A stretch of DNA of 64,000 nt from Haematococcus lacustris (GCA_030144725.1 JASKMD010000009.1:4990179-5054178); one strand, 5' to 3'. Positions 24,901 to 37,967 are shown, numbered from the stretch's first letter. Numbers and translations are program-made. The notes: a model not told the origin generated them from the letters alone.

Positions 24901-25114
24901 CGAGGCTGGGCTACCAAGGACTCGAACAATGGCCGCAATGTTTCGTAGCTGCAGTACCTGGGCATCACATGCCCGGCTGGACTTGGTTTCACCCTCACCC
25001 ACGACATGTGCGGGGTGTGAGGATGTGCACCCACACGCACCAGTCAATGTGGCCTTGTCGCTCCTTCAAGTCGTATCGATTGCGAGCCTCCCAGAACTCG
25101 GGATCGTGATACAT
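21969..25114 (-). CDS. METTL13/EEF1AKMT4-type SAM-dependent methyltransferase
   Basis: Seven exons join in frame: 25114-25041, 24948-24841, 24479-24407, 24200-23682, 23288-23205, 22994-22908 and 22109-21969, giving 361 residues. The N-terminus has YHDPEFWEARN, typical of the family. SAM motif I is ALLVGSGTSSFPEELYDSG, followed by VVVVERSAVAVDAI. The hallmark MDLAIDKGTLDCML is assembled across the intron between exons 4 and 5. The last strands are GTLLLVSHSPPADRL and AFVYVLTK. Relatives methylate lysines or the N-terminus of elongation factor eEF1A; the substrate here is not shown by the sequence. Exon 4 carries an insertion of about 100 residues rich in E, G, Q and S inside the Rossmann fold. 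The start at 25114 is the first in-frame ATG before the family block and an upstream exon is possible. The last intron contains repeat copy B. Confidence 0.88.
22264..22409 (+). repeat. Copy B of the palindrome-bearing repeat, inside a methyltransferase intron
   Basis: Same start and end as copy A but 146 bp long, with two CCACTAGTGG palindromes (22317-22326 and 22349-22358). No nuclease-like coding is attached, so it looks like a solo, non-autonomous copy. It lies in the intron between methyltransferase exons 6 and 7, in the antisense direction to that gene. Confidence 0.75.
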
Positions 25115-26182
25115 CAGTGGCCATGCGGCACCTGTGCGATGCCCGATTCGTGTCGACAGTGTGTGAGTCCACCATGTTGACTTATTGACGTGCTGCCTCC
25201 CGCTGCATTGAGCATGGCATTGTAACAGTCAAGTCCTGGAACACGCAGACAGCTGGTGAGGCGCACAGCGATGAATGGCGATGTCCGGCCACCAGGACCG
25301 AGAATAGGCTGGGTGATGAGGAACTTGGGCTAAGCCAGCTGGTGATGAAGGACCTGACCCAGTGGGAGCTGAACAGGGATCATCAGAGGTCTGCCGATAT
25401 CTGCTGCAGCACCCAGCTGTGGGCAGCCATCAGCCAGATCTAACACCTAGAAGCAGCTCGTTGCCAGAAAGCTAGCACAGGTGCTCCCTCCCTGGTGGCC
25501 TAGCTGCAACACACAAGAGACACACCGGCGCCCGGGGATGTAGTGTGAAAGGTCAACCCTCTGAACAAGGGCAACTGTGATGGCTCGAGTTGTGCGGTGC
25601 CTACGTGAGTGCGCCTGAGCACTTTTTCCGGTGCTGGCATGAGCAGGATTTGAGGAATGTGGTCACGTTTTCGCGCCAAGCTCTTCGCACATTGCGTCCC
25701 TGCAGGGCAACAGAGCAGCGCTAGCGGCACGGGTAGAAGATAACAGTCGCGAGTGAGATTGGCTGGCTTGCACGTGCTGGCCAATCTCAGCTGGTATTGC
25801 ATTTCGCGCAGTCTCGCTTGATACGTTGGTTGTAACTGTCCACTGCTCCAACTACTCTGGGGCGAGCGAAGCGCCGTGACACAATTCTAGTCTCGCACTC
25901 GAGCTAGGCCATCGCAACTGAGTACCCCAGCTGCCTCGTGCTATATCTCGGCGAAGCGCGCATAAGCTCAAGTGGGTGTTAGGATTTTGCGAAGGTTGAT
26001 GAGCACCCTACGAAGCGCGATGAGCGCGCTCAGATTCAAAGCTCCATCTGTGTGGCGGTACCACTTTTGCGCCAACCCAGCCGCTTTTGTTCACCCACAG
26101 GCTCTCCCCCTTATCTGCATAGGATACCGCATCTCCCTGACAACCCTTCAGCTACTCAACAGACGCAAGTGCTCTGTGCATC
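25115..26182. other. Divergent intergenic region between methyltransferase and carrier genes
   Basis: Both flanking genes start here, pointing away from each other, so both promoters should lie in these 1.07 kb. I see no convincing TATA box. On the plus strand, 25234-25443 is an open stretch of 69 codons without ATG, ending in TAA, with charged, protein-like composition (ELGLSQLVMKDLTQWEL). It may be a relic, and I do not recognise it. Confidence 0.4.
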
Positions 26183-29100
26183 ATGCCTGATAGCAAAAAT
26201 GGCAACAGTCATTCCAATGTCAGCCCGTTGGTCAAAGGCTTCGCAGGATCCATTGGTGGAGTAGCTGAGGTGCGCAGGATGATGGTGGGGGTCCAGCCCG
26301 GGCAGACGGGTATCCTCCATGGCATAGTGAGCTAGCGTGGGTAACTAGACAATAACTGGACAGGGCATTGTGTGCCTAAGTCAGGGAACAGGACCATAAG
26401 GTTACTTGCTTGCTGGTACCTGCAGCTATAGCTGCCCATCTCACGGCTACATCTCCTCACCTAAGCAAGCCACCTGCAGTGGAGGTCGCGGGTGATGGGC
26501 TAGGTCTATCAGCACGCCCAGTAACCCTTACAACATGTTGAGGTGCCTCCTTTTCAGCAATGCCTCCTTGTCAGGCTCACTGCTCCGTCCTTCCAGCCCA
26601 AGCTATCCCCCTCCCTTCCACTAGCTTGCGTTGCACAGCTGCCCCGCCGCTCTGCGTCTGGCCCCCGTTTGTCTGCTGCCGAAGCCTGCATCTGTGGCCC
26701 ACACCCGCCCTGCCGCCCTGCACCCTGCACCTGCCTGCCGTCTGACCAGGCGTGCGCCCTGCAGCCCATGGACGTGATCAAGACGCGACTGCAGCTTGAC
26801 GGTGCCAGGCGCTACCATGGCATCCTGCACTGCGGTCGCACCATCATTGCAGAGGAGGGGGGACGGGCACTGTGGAAGGGGCTCACGCCCTTTGCCACGC
26901 ACCTTACCCTGAAGTACGCGCTGAGGATGGGATCCAACTCAGTGTACCAGAACCTGCTGAGAGACAAGGTATGGTGGGCTGGGTAAGATAAGGTATGGTG
27001 GGCTGGGTAAGGTATGGAGCTGGGTAAGGTAAGGTATGGTGGGCTGGGTAAGGTAAGGTATGGTGGGCTGGGTAAGGTAAGGTATGGTGGGCTGGGATTC
27101 AGCAGCGCACAGAGGTGGCAATGAGGGTTGGGTAGGGAAGCGGGCAGTTGAGGTGTGCAGCAGGCACGATGCAGCTGGGAGGTGGGCAGCAGGTAGACTG
27201 GCAACGACAGGCAATGTGCCCTCCTCTTGTGCCTTCAGGCTGGGTGGGCCAGGCTGTAGCCCACCCTGGCCTCACCCTGGCACTGGAGCCAGCCAGGCCC
27301 CTGCACACTGCCAGCCAGCCAGGCCTCTGCACACTGCCAGCCAGCCAGGCCTCTGCACACTGCCAGCCAGGCCTTCGGCAGCAGTGCGGAGCTGTGCTCC
27401 TGTTGCATCACTGAAGTTGTGCTGTATGGTGGTGGCTCTGTTGTTGCTCTGTGCCGTGAAGCTCTCACCTAATGTCACACCGTCTGTTGCATCACTGAAG
27501 TCATATAGTGCTGTGGTGATGGTGATGGTGTTACTGGCGGTGGCTGCAGGATGGGAAGCTGAGCTCTGGCGGTCGGATGAGTGCCGGCTTTGCTGCTGGC
27601 ATCACTGAGGCCCTCATCATTGTGACCCCCTTTGAGGTAAGGTCACACTGCTTGGCCTGCCAGCGAGCACGCACTGCCTGGAATGCCAAGATGGCTGTGA
27701 GGCTAGCACTAGCCTGGAGATACCTTTGCCACCTTAATGGGGCAGCGTCCAGCAGCGTAATGGAACAGGGGCGAGTGTGAGGGGCAGGAGGGGAGTGAGG
27801 GGCAGGAGGGGAGTGAGGGGCAGGAGGAGTGTGACATGGACAGGGGCTGGGAGGTTGGAGGTTGGAGGGCCCTTTGCTCTTGTTGTTTTATGCTTGGGCA
27901 GAACTAACAACAAATCACCCATGCAGTGGCAAAGGCGAGGATAGGGCTACAGTTTGGGGTTCCATCTGAGGCCACCTTGGCTGCGATGGTCCGTGAGGGG
28001 CGTTGTGGGTGACTGAGCAGGTAGTGAAGATCCGGCTGCAGCAGCAGAAGGGACTGTCCAAGGACGCCATGAAGTACAAGGGGCCCATCCACTGCGCCAT
28101 GACCACCTTGAGGGAGGAGGGCATCCGGGGCATGTGGAGCGGGGCAGCACCCACTGTGATGCGCAATGGCACCAACCAGGTGCTCTTTGGGTGGAGGCTG
28201 CCGGTGGTGCCACCACTGGCTGCTGCTGCTGCTCCTGCTGCTACCAGCACTGCTGTTGATGCTGAAAGGGAAAGCAAGCAAATAGGAAGAAATGGCAAGG
28301 GTGTGCCCTGTGTAGGAAGACAGACCAAGGCAGGGCCAGACAAGGGCAGGGAAAGGGCCAGGTAGAACAAGGGCTGAGCAAGCAAAGCCCAAAGTGACAG
28401 CAATTTGTATTGTGTCCTCAACAGTACACGCAAAGCACAGCATGCCATGTACACTCAGCTGAGCTGCAGTCGCTGCTCATGGTGCTGCAGTCATTGCTGG
28501 GACTCCACGAGCACTGCATGCGCTGCTTTCCCGGAACCACGTCCTGGAGCTTGCCTGCTTACACGTGCTGGTGCCTCGCTGCAGATGTGTTTGTTTTGGG
28601 CCAAGAACAAAGTGGACGGGGCGCTGTGGGACAAGCACGAGGGGGACGGCAAGCAGCTGACCCCGGGCCAGTCCATGACGTCAGGCTTCCTGGCAGGTGG
28701 GAGCTGGGCTGCAGCTGCCTAGGAGCTGGGCTGCAGCTACCTGCAGGTCCTAGGGAAGGCTGCATTGGACGCTGAAGGGTGGTCAGGGAGTGTGAAGGGA
28801 GGGTGGCTGCATCTGGGGTGTGTACCTAGCAGGCCTTTTGGCCGGACGTCTTGCACAGTGATAGCTACAGTCACAGGGCGCAGCTCAGTGCTCCTGCTGT
28901 TGCTGCCACTACTGCAGCTGTTGCTCCTGTTGTTGGTGCTTGCTCCACCACTGCTGTTGCTCCTGCTGCCGTCTCTGCTCCTGCTGCTGCAGCTGTTGCT
29001 CCTGTTGTTGATGTTCCACCACCACTGCTGCTGCTGCTGCCCTGTGCCTGCAGCCCTGCTAGGGCCAATAGCCACAGGGCCTTTTGATGTGGCCAAGACG

Positions 29101-30092
29101 CGACTAATGGCACAGGACAAGAGCGGGGCGACCTTGAAGTACAAGGTGAGTTGGAGGGCCAGCCTGCCTGCTCCTGCTGCTGCTGCTGCTGCCACAGTCG
29201 TTGATGGTATGGAAGGCAGTGGCAGGGGTGGTGGTTCCTCCGATAGTGATGACGGTGCCGGGCGGTTGCAGTAAAGCAGGTGAATGTGTGTAATAGGTTG
29301 GTTGCCTGTATAGGCATAGCTAAATGTAGCCGCCAGTCCCAATGGATGCCAGGTTTTCAGGGCTGGGCTGTCTGGGGCTCTCCCAGGCTCTCCCTCTTCC
29401 AGAAGTGCCTGTTTAGGCGCAAAGGCACTCCCCAACACCAGGCAGCCAGTTCACTGTTTTCGAACCATGATGGTCATCAGTGTTGCACTGACAGGGGCTC
29501 TTCCATGTCCCCTCACCAACCCCTCATCTTACTAAGCTGCCGCCAGCTATTTAATGTGCGCGAGCCATGATGGTCACTCCAGCTACCCTTTCTCACCGTC
29601 ACCACAGCCAACCTTTATCCCAGCCACCCCCCCCTCCACCCTGATGGCCCCAGGGCTTCCTGGACTGTCTAGCTAAGACCGTGAAGGAGGAGGGCATCAT
29701 GTCCATGTGGAAGGGCCTGCTGCCACGTCTGCTGCGCATCCCACCTGGCCAGGCCATCGTCTGGGCAGTTAGCGACCAGATCACAGGGTGAGTGCGATAA
29801 AGAGAGAAAGCAGTGTGAACTCTAGAAATGAGGATATGGGTGTGAGGGTCGGGTGGGCAGTCAGTGTGCTCGAGGCATGGTGGCCTGTGGTTAAAGCAGG
29901 GACGGCAGACTAGGCCTAGGCATGATGTCAGGCAGAGACTGCCTTCTCCACCTCCTCCACATTCTCAGTGCTTGGGCCTAGGCTGGAAGTGGCTTGAGGT
30001 GCACTGTGTGACGCTGATGGCTGCCTACATGCAGGTACATGGAGAAGCTTGCGCATGAGGAGGCAGCGTTGAAGCCTGCCCCGGTGGCATGA
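26183..30092 (+). CDS. SFC1: Mitochondrial succinate/fumarate carrier
   Basis: Eight exons join in frame: 26183-26269, 26750-26968, 27550-27636, 28021-28179, 28585-28696, 29054-29145, 29654-29787 and 30035-30092, giving 315 residues, the normal size for a carrier of three repeats. Each repeat has the carrier signature: PMDVIKTRLQ, PFEVVKIRLQ and PFDVAKTRLM. The blocks KGLTPFATHLTLKYALRMGS, APTVMRNGTNQ and KGLLPRLLRIPPGQAIVW match plant SFC1 and yeast Acr1 closely. These inner-membrane proteins import succinate in exchange for fumarate and so connect the glyoxylate cycle to the mitochondrion. The start is the first ATG of a short exon ending at the family block GGVAEA. Introns carry CTG runs; the intron after exon 2 has a tandem GGTATGGTGGGCTG array at about 26970-27092. 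Confidence 0.93.
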
Positions 30093-30751
30093 TACCAGGC
30101 CGTGCATGGCGACTTGTGATGGTTGACTTGGTGCCAGCAGCCGCTGCTGGGAGACGCGAGGGAGAGTGTAGGAACAGAACAGAGGTGGTTATGCTATTCA
30201 GGGAATGTGCGGCGGTGGCGTGCGCAAGAGGGGAAGGCAGTTGGGCCTGAAAGCGTATGGCTGCGGCAGTGTGGATGACGCGTAGTACTTGTATCAGTGC
30301 AAGCCACCAGCTGGTGCTACTTATCCTATGAGATGAACTGAAAACATTTTGAGCTAGTTTCACAGAGCTCCGCAAGCAGATAGAGTTGGCAATGGCTAAT
30401 GTGATGATAAAGCCAAGAAGGGGTGCCCATGACTGATGTTGAGTCAGGTGCAACAGCAGCACCCATAGCTTTGCGAGATGCTGCAAATGGATGGATCATG
30501 GGGACGTGCCACTGGGGTGACTGCCGCAGCGGTATTGCAGCATGCCCCTTCCCTTCCATCCCTGCATATGCAACTGACTTTGTACAATGGTATCCTGCAG
30601 TCGCGCAGTAGAAGTTGCAGACGGTGCCCCTGGAACGTGGGAGCTGGCAACTGGCAACTGCCATGCACCAACAAGCAACTGCCATGCACCAACCGTGTCG
30701 TGTCGTGCCGTGCCGCCCCGTGCCGTGCTCGTCAGAAAAGGCATAAATGCG
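30093..30751 (+). pseudogene. Spacer with a relic of the DnaJ gene's 3' end
   Basis: At about 30369-30445 the text reads like the last exon of the DnaJ gene further on. The bases CTCCGCAAGCAGATAGAG (encoding LRKQIE) through the stop CATGACTGATG match the coding end at 37898-37968 (VRKQMED to TRD and stop), and the likeness continues into the 3' flank (GTCAGGTGCAACAGCAGC against GTCAGGAGCAGCAGCAGC). Only the tail is present. The rest of the spacer, including GCAACTGCCATGCACCAAC twice at about 30653-30691, should contain the DnaJ promoter. Confidence 0.55.
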
Positions 30752-33700
30752 ATGAGCTCACAAGAGCCTTCTATTGAATTCAATGATGTCTTCTCCTTGC
30801 GAAAGCCCAAGGACGCGTGCGCCGGACTGAGCTCAGGCTTAAAAAGCATTGGAAAGGGCGTCGTCGCGGGTGTTGCAGGCCTCGTCGCAGGCCCCGTCGT
30901 GGGCGCGCACAAGGAAGGATGGGTTGGCTTGGGCAAAGGCTTAGCCGCGGGTACGTTTAGCATAAGACTGCCTGCAGTCACCTGGTTACCGAGCAGCTTC
31001 TACTCTGGTACTCCTGCAGGCGTTGTTGGTGCAGTAGTCCTGCCTGTCACTGGGGCAGCAGTTGGGGTGATGCAAATGGTGAGTTACACTGTCTTGCATA
31101 CCCTAGCAGTGCGGAGGGGCCAAAGGCTTAGACAGAGCAAGCTGGGAAAGCTGCTGGCTGCACTGCTGTCATGCTTACTGTGCCAGCCAGAAGTCTATGC
31201 AGATGAAAATAGCGGTATCTGCACTTTTGCTAGCTGTCAGCTTATCTCGACATGGAGCCATTCATGACATTGCTTGAAAACCTCATGACATTGTAGTCAC
31301 GCTGCTCGACCTCCTGCTGCTGCTGATAGTCGCGATGATGAGTTCTGCTTTTTGCAGGGCCGAGGAGTGGTAAATCAGGTGGAGGCTATCAACGAGACTT
31401 CCAAGGGCAAGATCTGGGACCAGGTGGGATATTCCCTGCTTTAGGATCAAATACTAGCAGCAGCAGCAGCAGCAGCACACCAGGGCAACACAAGCCGCTG
31501 CTGCCACAGGCTGACAACACTAGCAACAGCAGCAGCAGCTAGAGCAGCAACACATGCTGAGGTGGCTGCACAGGGTAGGCTTGTGAGGGTAGGGTTGTCT
31601 TGGGCCGGGTGTCAGGCTGCGCAGCTTGGCAGCATCTCGTGGTGGCCAAGGAGCATGTGGATGCTGGGCCGCCTGCTTCAAGCCCAGTAGCCACTGGCAG
31701 CAGCAGTAGCAGCCAGCACAGCTCATCAATGGCAAGGGCTGACTAGTGAGGACAGTGCAGCAGCAGCAGCCTACCTCAGGAACTTACTTATCCTGCGAAT
31801 GAGTGGGTGCATCAGACTACCCTTGTGTGCTCTGCCAGCTCTTGCCTGTGCTGCTTAGGCTTAGGCCAAGAGGTAAGGGCGTTCCAAGTCTCCGGGGTGA
31901 AACCAGGCTAGAGCCTGGGGTATTGCCAAGGCTATGGTTGGAGGCTTGCCAAGGATGTGCCTGCAGTTTCTGCTCAGCAGCACGCCATAACCCACTGGCA
32001 GCTGCATGGGCAGGCAATGTCTGGAAGGCCTTAGCTACTGAGTAGCCCGGCGAGAGGCTAGAGCCCGGGGTAGGAGCACCAGCCAACCCCAGTGGCCCGC
32101 CCCGGTGGCCAAGGCTATGGCTAAAGGCTGGCCAGAGTTCTCCAGGGCGTGCCTAGACTCAGAGCAGCAGCAAGCACCAGAGAAGTCTCTGCTCATTAGC
32201 TGTGAGGCCCATGCCACTCTCAGCAACAGCATGTTGAACAGCCCTGGCTTAGGCAAAGCTGCAACGGGCCTATCAAGTCAATCTGATTGCTCAAGCTGAT
32301 TGATTGGCCCCCCCTCGCTCTTTGACGTCATCCTTTTCGCCCACTTCCTGCTCTCCAGCTAGCTGCTGCTCCAGCTGCTCCTGCTCCTGCCCCTGCTTCC
32401 TCTGCCGCCGCCGCTGCTGCTGCTGCTGTCGTCCTGCCCTCTCATGCTGTACTGCCATGCTGCGTAACCCAGGGTCGGAGGGAGTGGGTGGACAAGCCCG
32501 ATGGCACCCTCATCACCTCAGATGCGGCGGCTGCCTCGACCAGAGCGCTCTTCAAGAAGCCTGCACCAGGCGTTGACTACTACAAGCTCCTGCAGGTCAG
32601 GCCAGGTTGGGCAAAGCCAGGGCACGGCAGGGCTACCACCAACCTAACATTGTGCCAGAACAGGCTGGTCATTCTTATGTGATACCCAAACACTCATGTG
32701 TTAATAGTAGTTAAGAGTTAATAGTAGTACATAGTAAAATAGTGCAAGAGCCAGCTGGGGAGTAATGTGGTTGCGGCTGTGGCACAAAAAGTGTTATGAG
32801 AGGAAATGATCAGCAAACACAGGGGGAGGGGAGGGGAGGGGTGCAGGAGCAGACGTAGGCGCTGCAGAGTTGATGCCAATAGCAAAGGAAGGCAGTGAGG
32901 TGGGTTACACAAACCATGTCAGTAGGGCACCAGGGGGAGCCCAGCGGGTGAGCAGGTGCAGCTGATGCCCAGGCAGTGGGTGAGGTGGATGAAGCGTCCA
33001 GATTGGGTGGGTCAGCAGCTTTGGGTAGACAGGTGCAGCAGCTGCGGGTGCAGCAGTAGGCTGGCTGGCAGTGCAGGAGGAGCAGTAGACAGGCTGGCGG
33101 TGTAGGTGCAGCAGCAGCAGCCGGTGCAGCAGCAGCAGCAGCAGCAGTGCCAGGCTACGCCTCTCACAGTGTGGTGAGGTGTGGCTGCAACTCCAGGTGG
33201 CTCCAGATGCTTCACCAGAGCAGATCAAGAAGGCCTACTACATTATGGCCCGCAAGTGGCACCCTGACAAAAACCCGGGAGACGCCAGCGCCCATGACCG
33301 CTTCCAGCAGCTGGGAGAAGCGTACCAGGTACTCACCTCTCCACCCCCTCCATGCCCCTCCCTGCCACACCATGCCTCACCCCTTTTACCTTCCCTTGCC
33401 ACACCTTGCCACTCCTTGCTGCACCTTGCCACACCTTGCCGCAACGTACCTAGCCTGTCCTTGCTGCATGTTGCCTTGCCACACCCCACGTTTCTCAGTG
33501 TCTTCACTGCCTGTCACACCTGGTGACGTCACCTCCTCACCTACACACACCACACCTTACCTCAATGGAGCTCTGCATGGCTTCCTCTGTGCCTGCCACA
33601 CTTCATGACGTCACCTCATGTACACACCAGGTTTTTTTTCGCGCTATGAAATGGTATGTTTTACAGGTCGATTTGCGCGATGTAAAAGAATTCCCTGAAT

Positions 33701-36700
33701 TGTGGACCTGAATTGTGGACCTAAATAAAAACACTGGCACACACACCTCACCTTGCCCCACACTGTCCTCCCTCGGCTGCATGACGTGGAGGAGGTACCT
33801 CCTGGGCTGTGCTGCAGGTCCTCTGCAACCCTGAGCTGCGAGCCCGGTATGATGAGCACGGCGCGGAGGGCCTGGATGTGAACTTCATGGATGGCGGCGA
33901 GTTCTTCAACATGTCAGTCTGAAGCCAAGGGGTGGGGGGCGGAAAAAACAGGGGAGGGCAGGGGAGGGCGAGGCAGGGTAGGGGGGCCGACCTGGACTAG
34001 ACCACAGCTAGTGTCTCCACTGCTGCTCCTGCTATCATGGTTGAGGGTAGTGCCATGTCAGCCTGCCTGTGAGAAGCCACTGCTACAGTGGACATCGTTT
34101 GCATGCGTGCCGTTGGTTGGTTGCAGGCTCTTTGGCAGCGACCTGTTTGAGCATCTTGTGGGAGAGCTCATCATCGCCACAGCGGCCAGAGCAGGTCAGC
34201 AGGCAGGGCCATGTAGGGACGGCGGGCTTTCCTGCTGCATTTGCTTGGTCCAGGTTAACACAGAGTAGCCGAGTGAATAATGTCATTGAGCTCACATTGC
34301 AGCCACAACGAGCTGCAGCTGCCTGGCTTGTCGAGCCGCTGCAAAATGCCCCGGGCTGCATCATGATCTCGAGCTGTAAGGAGCAGCTCATGCTGCCCAG
34401 AGCTACGACCACTGAGGCTATCACCTGCTGCTGCTATCACCTGCTGCTGCTGCCACCACCTGCTGCTGCCACCACCTGCTGCTGCTACCACCTGCTGCTG
34501 CTACCACCTGCTGCTGCTACCACCTGCTGCTGCTACCACCTGCTGCTGCTGCTGCTAAAGCTTATGATGTGGAAGGCGCTGCTGCTGCTGCTGCTGCTGC
34601 ACCTGATATGCAGGTAGCGACATCACCCGCAGCCAGCTCACCGCCCTGCAGGCTGTGCGGATCGAGAAGCTGGCAGTGAACCTGAAGGCCATGCTGGCAC
34701 GCTACACAGCAGGCGACCAGGAGGGCTTCAAGGTCAGGGTCAGGGGATGAGCCAGGGCCGAGCGTAGGCCCGGGTCAAGACCGGGGCTGTAGCACAGCAT
34801 GGACTTAGACCTATGCACATTTACCCCTCCCTCCTCCCTTCCCCCTCCATCCACCACATTGCTTTCCCTCTCCGCATGGCCTGCAAGCATCGCACGGAAA
34901 CATGGAGATAAACTTTTAGCAGGGGACCTGGTAGGGTCAGGAGTGAGGAGCAGGTTGAAGAGTGAGAGGCATGTGCTAGCCAGAAGGCATCATTGTGTCG
35001 ACCCCACCCTGCCTTCTCGACACTGTGTCACTGACTTTGATGCTGCATCTCAATTGCTTTTCTGCCATCCACTTGCTCATCAGCCTATGCAGCTGGCCCT
35101 GCCCACTGTGTTGTGGTGCATGCAAGCGCTGCAGTTCTCCACCGTTGAGGAGGCCAAGAAGCTGGCTGCTGCGTCCTTTGGCGAAACCATGCTGCACACT
35201 CTGGGCCATGTGTACGAGCAGCAGGCGGACATCCACCTCAGTGGGTTCTTTGGTGGCATTGCTGCCAAGATGAAGGCCTCCACTGACAGCATGAAGTGAG
35301 AGGGGGCTGCATGCAGGGTTCGTGGGGGCTGCATGGAGGTTTTGCGAGGGAGCTGCGTGGGATCTTGATGGCTGTAACTTAGTTACGAGGAGTGGGATAG
35401 AAGGGCAGGGTGGGGTGGTCGAGGCGGGGCGGGGCAGTCCAGGGCAAGGCAGGGCAGTGAGGATACAGTGATGATGCACAGCAGACGCGGCAGGGCAGGG
35501 CAGGGCAGCCTGGTGATGGCTAGTGGCGTAGCAGCTGCTGCCCAAGTCGTACAGGACCAGAACGTTAGCAAAGGTCGGTAAGGAGCACAACAAGCACTAT
35601 GGCGCAGCTTGTGGGAGCGTTTTGGTGTCCTAGCCCACTGTGCATGCAGCTGCACAAGATGCATCAGTAGGAGCAGTGCACAGGCACCATCAGGCACGTC
35701 AAGCCAGCAGCTGGTGTGTTATGGAGGTAACATTTATTGAGGTGTTATTGAGGTGACATTTATTGAGGTGTCATTGAGGTGAGAAATATGTACACAGATG
35801 GCCAAGGCAATTGATGGTTGCTGCCTGATGCTGGTGGTTGCAGGTCCCAGATCAATGCAGCCAGTGCAGCCATCAAGGTCTATCAAGCCCAACAGAAGAT
35901 TGAGGCATGGGCAAAAGAGCAGGTGAGACCCTGTCTTGCAGCGGTGCGCAGGGAGGAAGCAGGCGGATAGAGGCTGCAGAGGGCAGGGAGGTTGGCAGTA
36001 GGCGAGCTTGCAGTGTGTAGCAAGCAGGCTGCTGTGGCTCCTGCGCTCGCCCCTGCGTCTGAGGCCGCCCCTGCTCCTGCGTCTGCAGCTGATCGCTTGT
36101 CATATCAATGTCGCAGGAGCTGTTGGCAGAAATAGATGCTGCTCTAGCCTCTGCATCGCCCACTGGTGCGGCAACTGCTCCAAGCTCTAGTGCTTCAGCT
36201 CAACCTAGTGCAGCAGGAGCAGGTGCAGCAAGTGCAGCAGCAGCAGGTGCAGCAGGAGCAGGAGCAGCAGGGGGCCCAGCTGCAGCACCCGGGGCAGCAG
36301 CCGCCGCCAGCCCACCAGCAGCTCACCATGCGCCAGGGTCCACAGCAGCAGCAGGACCAGCTGCAGCCCAGCCAGCAGCAGGGGCTGGAGCTGGGGCAGG
36401 AACAACAGCAACTGGGGCCAAGGCAGGAGCAGCAGCAGCAGCAGCAGCAGCTGCAGGCCAGGCAGGTGGGGCTGGGGTGGGAGCCAGCAGCAGCAGTGCA
36501 GCATTTGGGGCCAAGGCTGATCCCAGCAGCAAGGCAGGCGAGACAGAGGCTGCGACCACCTCAGGGCGCAGTAAGGAGGAGCTGGCGCTGGAAAGGTGAG
36601 GAGAGGGTGCCCAGGGACATGCTGACGTCAGCACCTCACACGGATCCACTCACAGCCAGACAGAGTGACATTTGGGTACTACTTAGACGCAGTTAGGGGG

Positions 36701-37967
36701 GGAGGTAAGGGGGACAGATAACAAAAACATGGCCCTGAATGGTTAATGTCCATTCAGGGTGGGGGCTGGCACTTTGACTTGTATATAATTCTATGACCAC
36801 CACACCACACCACACCACTATCTCCCTTCATCAAGCCTTCGTTGCCGCTGCTGCTGTTGCTGCCGCTGCTACCAACGCCGTCGCCTCCGCTGCCGCCACC
36901 ACTAATGCTGCTACTGCTGCTGCTGCTGGCACCTGTGTTGCTGTGACAGAGCTGCCTTGGAGGAAGCAGCGCTGCCTCTGATGATGGAGGCCATGTGGGC
37001 AGCCAATGTGATCGACATACAATCGACGTTGCGCAAGGTGATCACTACCCCCTGTAGCTCCTGACCCTGACACCCTGACCCTGACCCTGGTCCCTCTGCA
37101 CTGCTGCTACCCTCACCCGCCCCTCCTCCTGTGTCTGCCTGGGGCCATCATCACCATTACATGCCATGGCGAGTTAAGCATAAGTAAAACCAATGCATAC
37201 CAAATGCATGCTGATACATACCAAATGTATACCAAACATGGTGTTGCTGCAGACCCAGTACATTATCATGGAGTGCTGTGCTGTGCTGTGTGTCATGTGT
37301 TGCGTCGTTTGTGGAATGTTGGCTTAGTGACCACATGCTGCTGTTGGTTGCTTCCGGGTGATGTCTGAATGATCAGTAGAGGCTGAGTGTGACGCAGTGT
37401 GGCATTGTGTGAACAGGTGTGTGAGAAGGTTTTGGTTGACAAGGCAGTACCCAGTGCTGAGCTCAAGGCTCGTGCCCTTGCCCTCAAAGAACTAGGTGAG
37501 CCCTGCACAGCCCCATCCCCACCCCACCCTGCCCCACCCCACCCTACCTTGGCCTACATGACTCAGCTGAAGGCACCTGCCCTGACCTGCCCCGACCTGC
37601 TGTCACCTGACCTCCATGCACTTTACCTGACCCCATGCAGCCTAAGATGACTCGATCCTGCCTACCATGCCATGCCACCCCATGCCATGCAGGCATCATC
37701 TTTCAGCAAGCCAAGGCGCCCTCCACCCCCAGCTCCTCCCACTCCTCTTTCTCACGCTCCAGAGCTTCAGCCAGCGGCGCCGGTGAGGCAGGCAGCAGCG
37801 GTGGCCCACAGGCTGCAGCCCCAAAGCGCGGCAGCACACCCACAGCAGCAGCTGCGCGAGATAAGGATGCTGCGGCAGAGGCTGCTCGGGCCAAGGAAGT
37901 CCGCAAGCAGATGGAAGATGCCATGGTCAAGGTGATGGAGAAGCGAAATGGGGTGACCCGTGACTGA
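30752..37967 (+). CDS. DnaJ (J-domain) protein with DnaJ-X C-terminal domain
   Basis: Fourteen exons join in frame: 30752-30950, 31020-31078, 31358-31423, 32473-32595, 33197-33328, 33818-33912, 34127-34194, 34614-34732, 35135-35295, 35844-35922, 36117-36595, 36950-37037, 37417-37495 and 37693-37967, giving 673 residues. Residues 1-108 form a Gly/Val-rich region ([20 protein letters not shown]) resembling C-terminal segments of VPS13/ATG2-type proteins. The J-domain follows, from VDYYKLLQ, with the catalytic HPD in [10 protein letters not shown], so it should stimulate an Hsp70 ATPase. The DnaJ-X region has [34 protein letters not shown] and [18 protein letters not shown], as in yeast Caj1/Djp1 and plant relatives. 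Exon 11 encodes about 160 residues of Ala/Gly/Pro/Gln-rich linker between two parts of that domain. A TGTAA motif lies at 38289-38293. The chaperone class is secure; location and client are unknown. Confidence 0.9.
34425..34600. repeat. CTG/CCACCTGCTGCTGCTA short tandem repeats in a DnaJ intron
   Basis: Units of 12-15 bp based on CTGCTGCTACCACCT run for about 130 bp, followed by (CTG)n. It lies in the intron between exons 7 and 8. Confidence 0.85.

Noticed and set aside
36117..36595. Separate Gln-rich protein in another frame of this stretch
   Set aside because: The frame continuing from [10 protein letters not shown] to KEELALER joins flanking DnaJ exons in phase; the Gln-rich reading is the shifted frame of the same GCA repeats.
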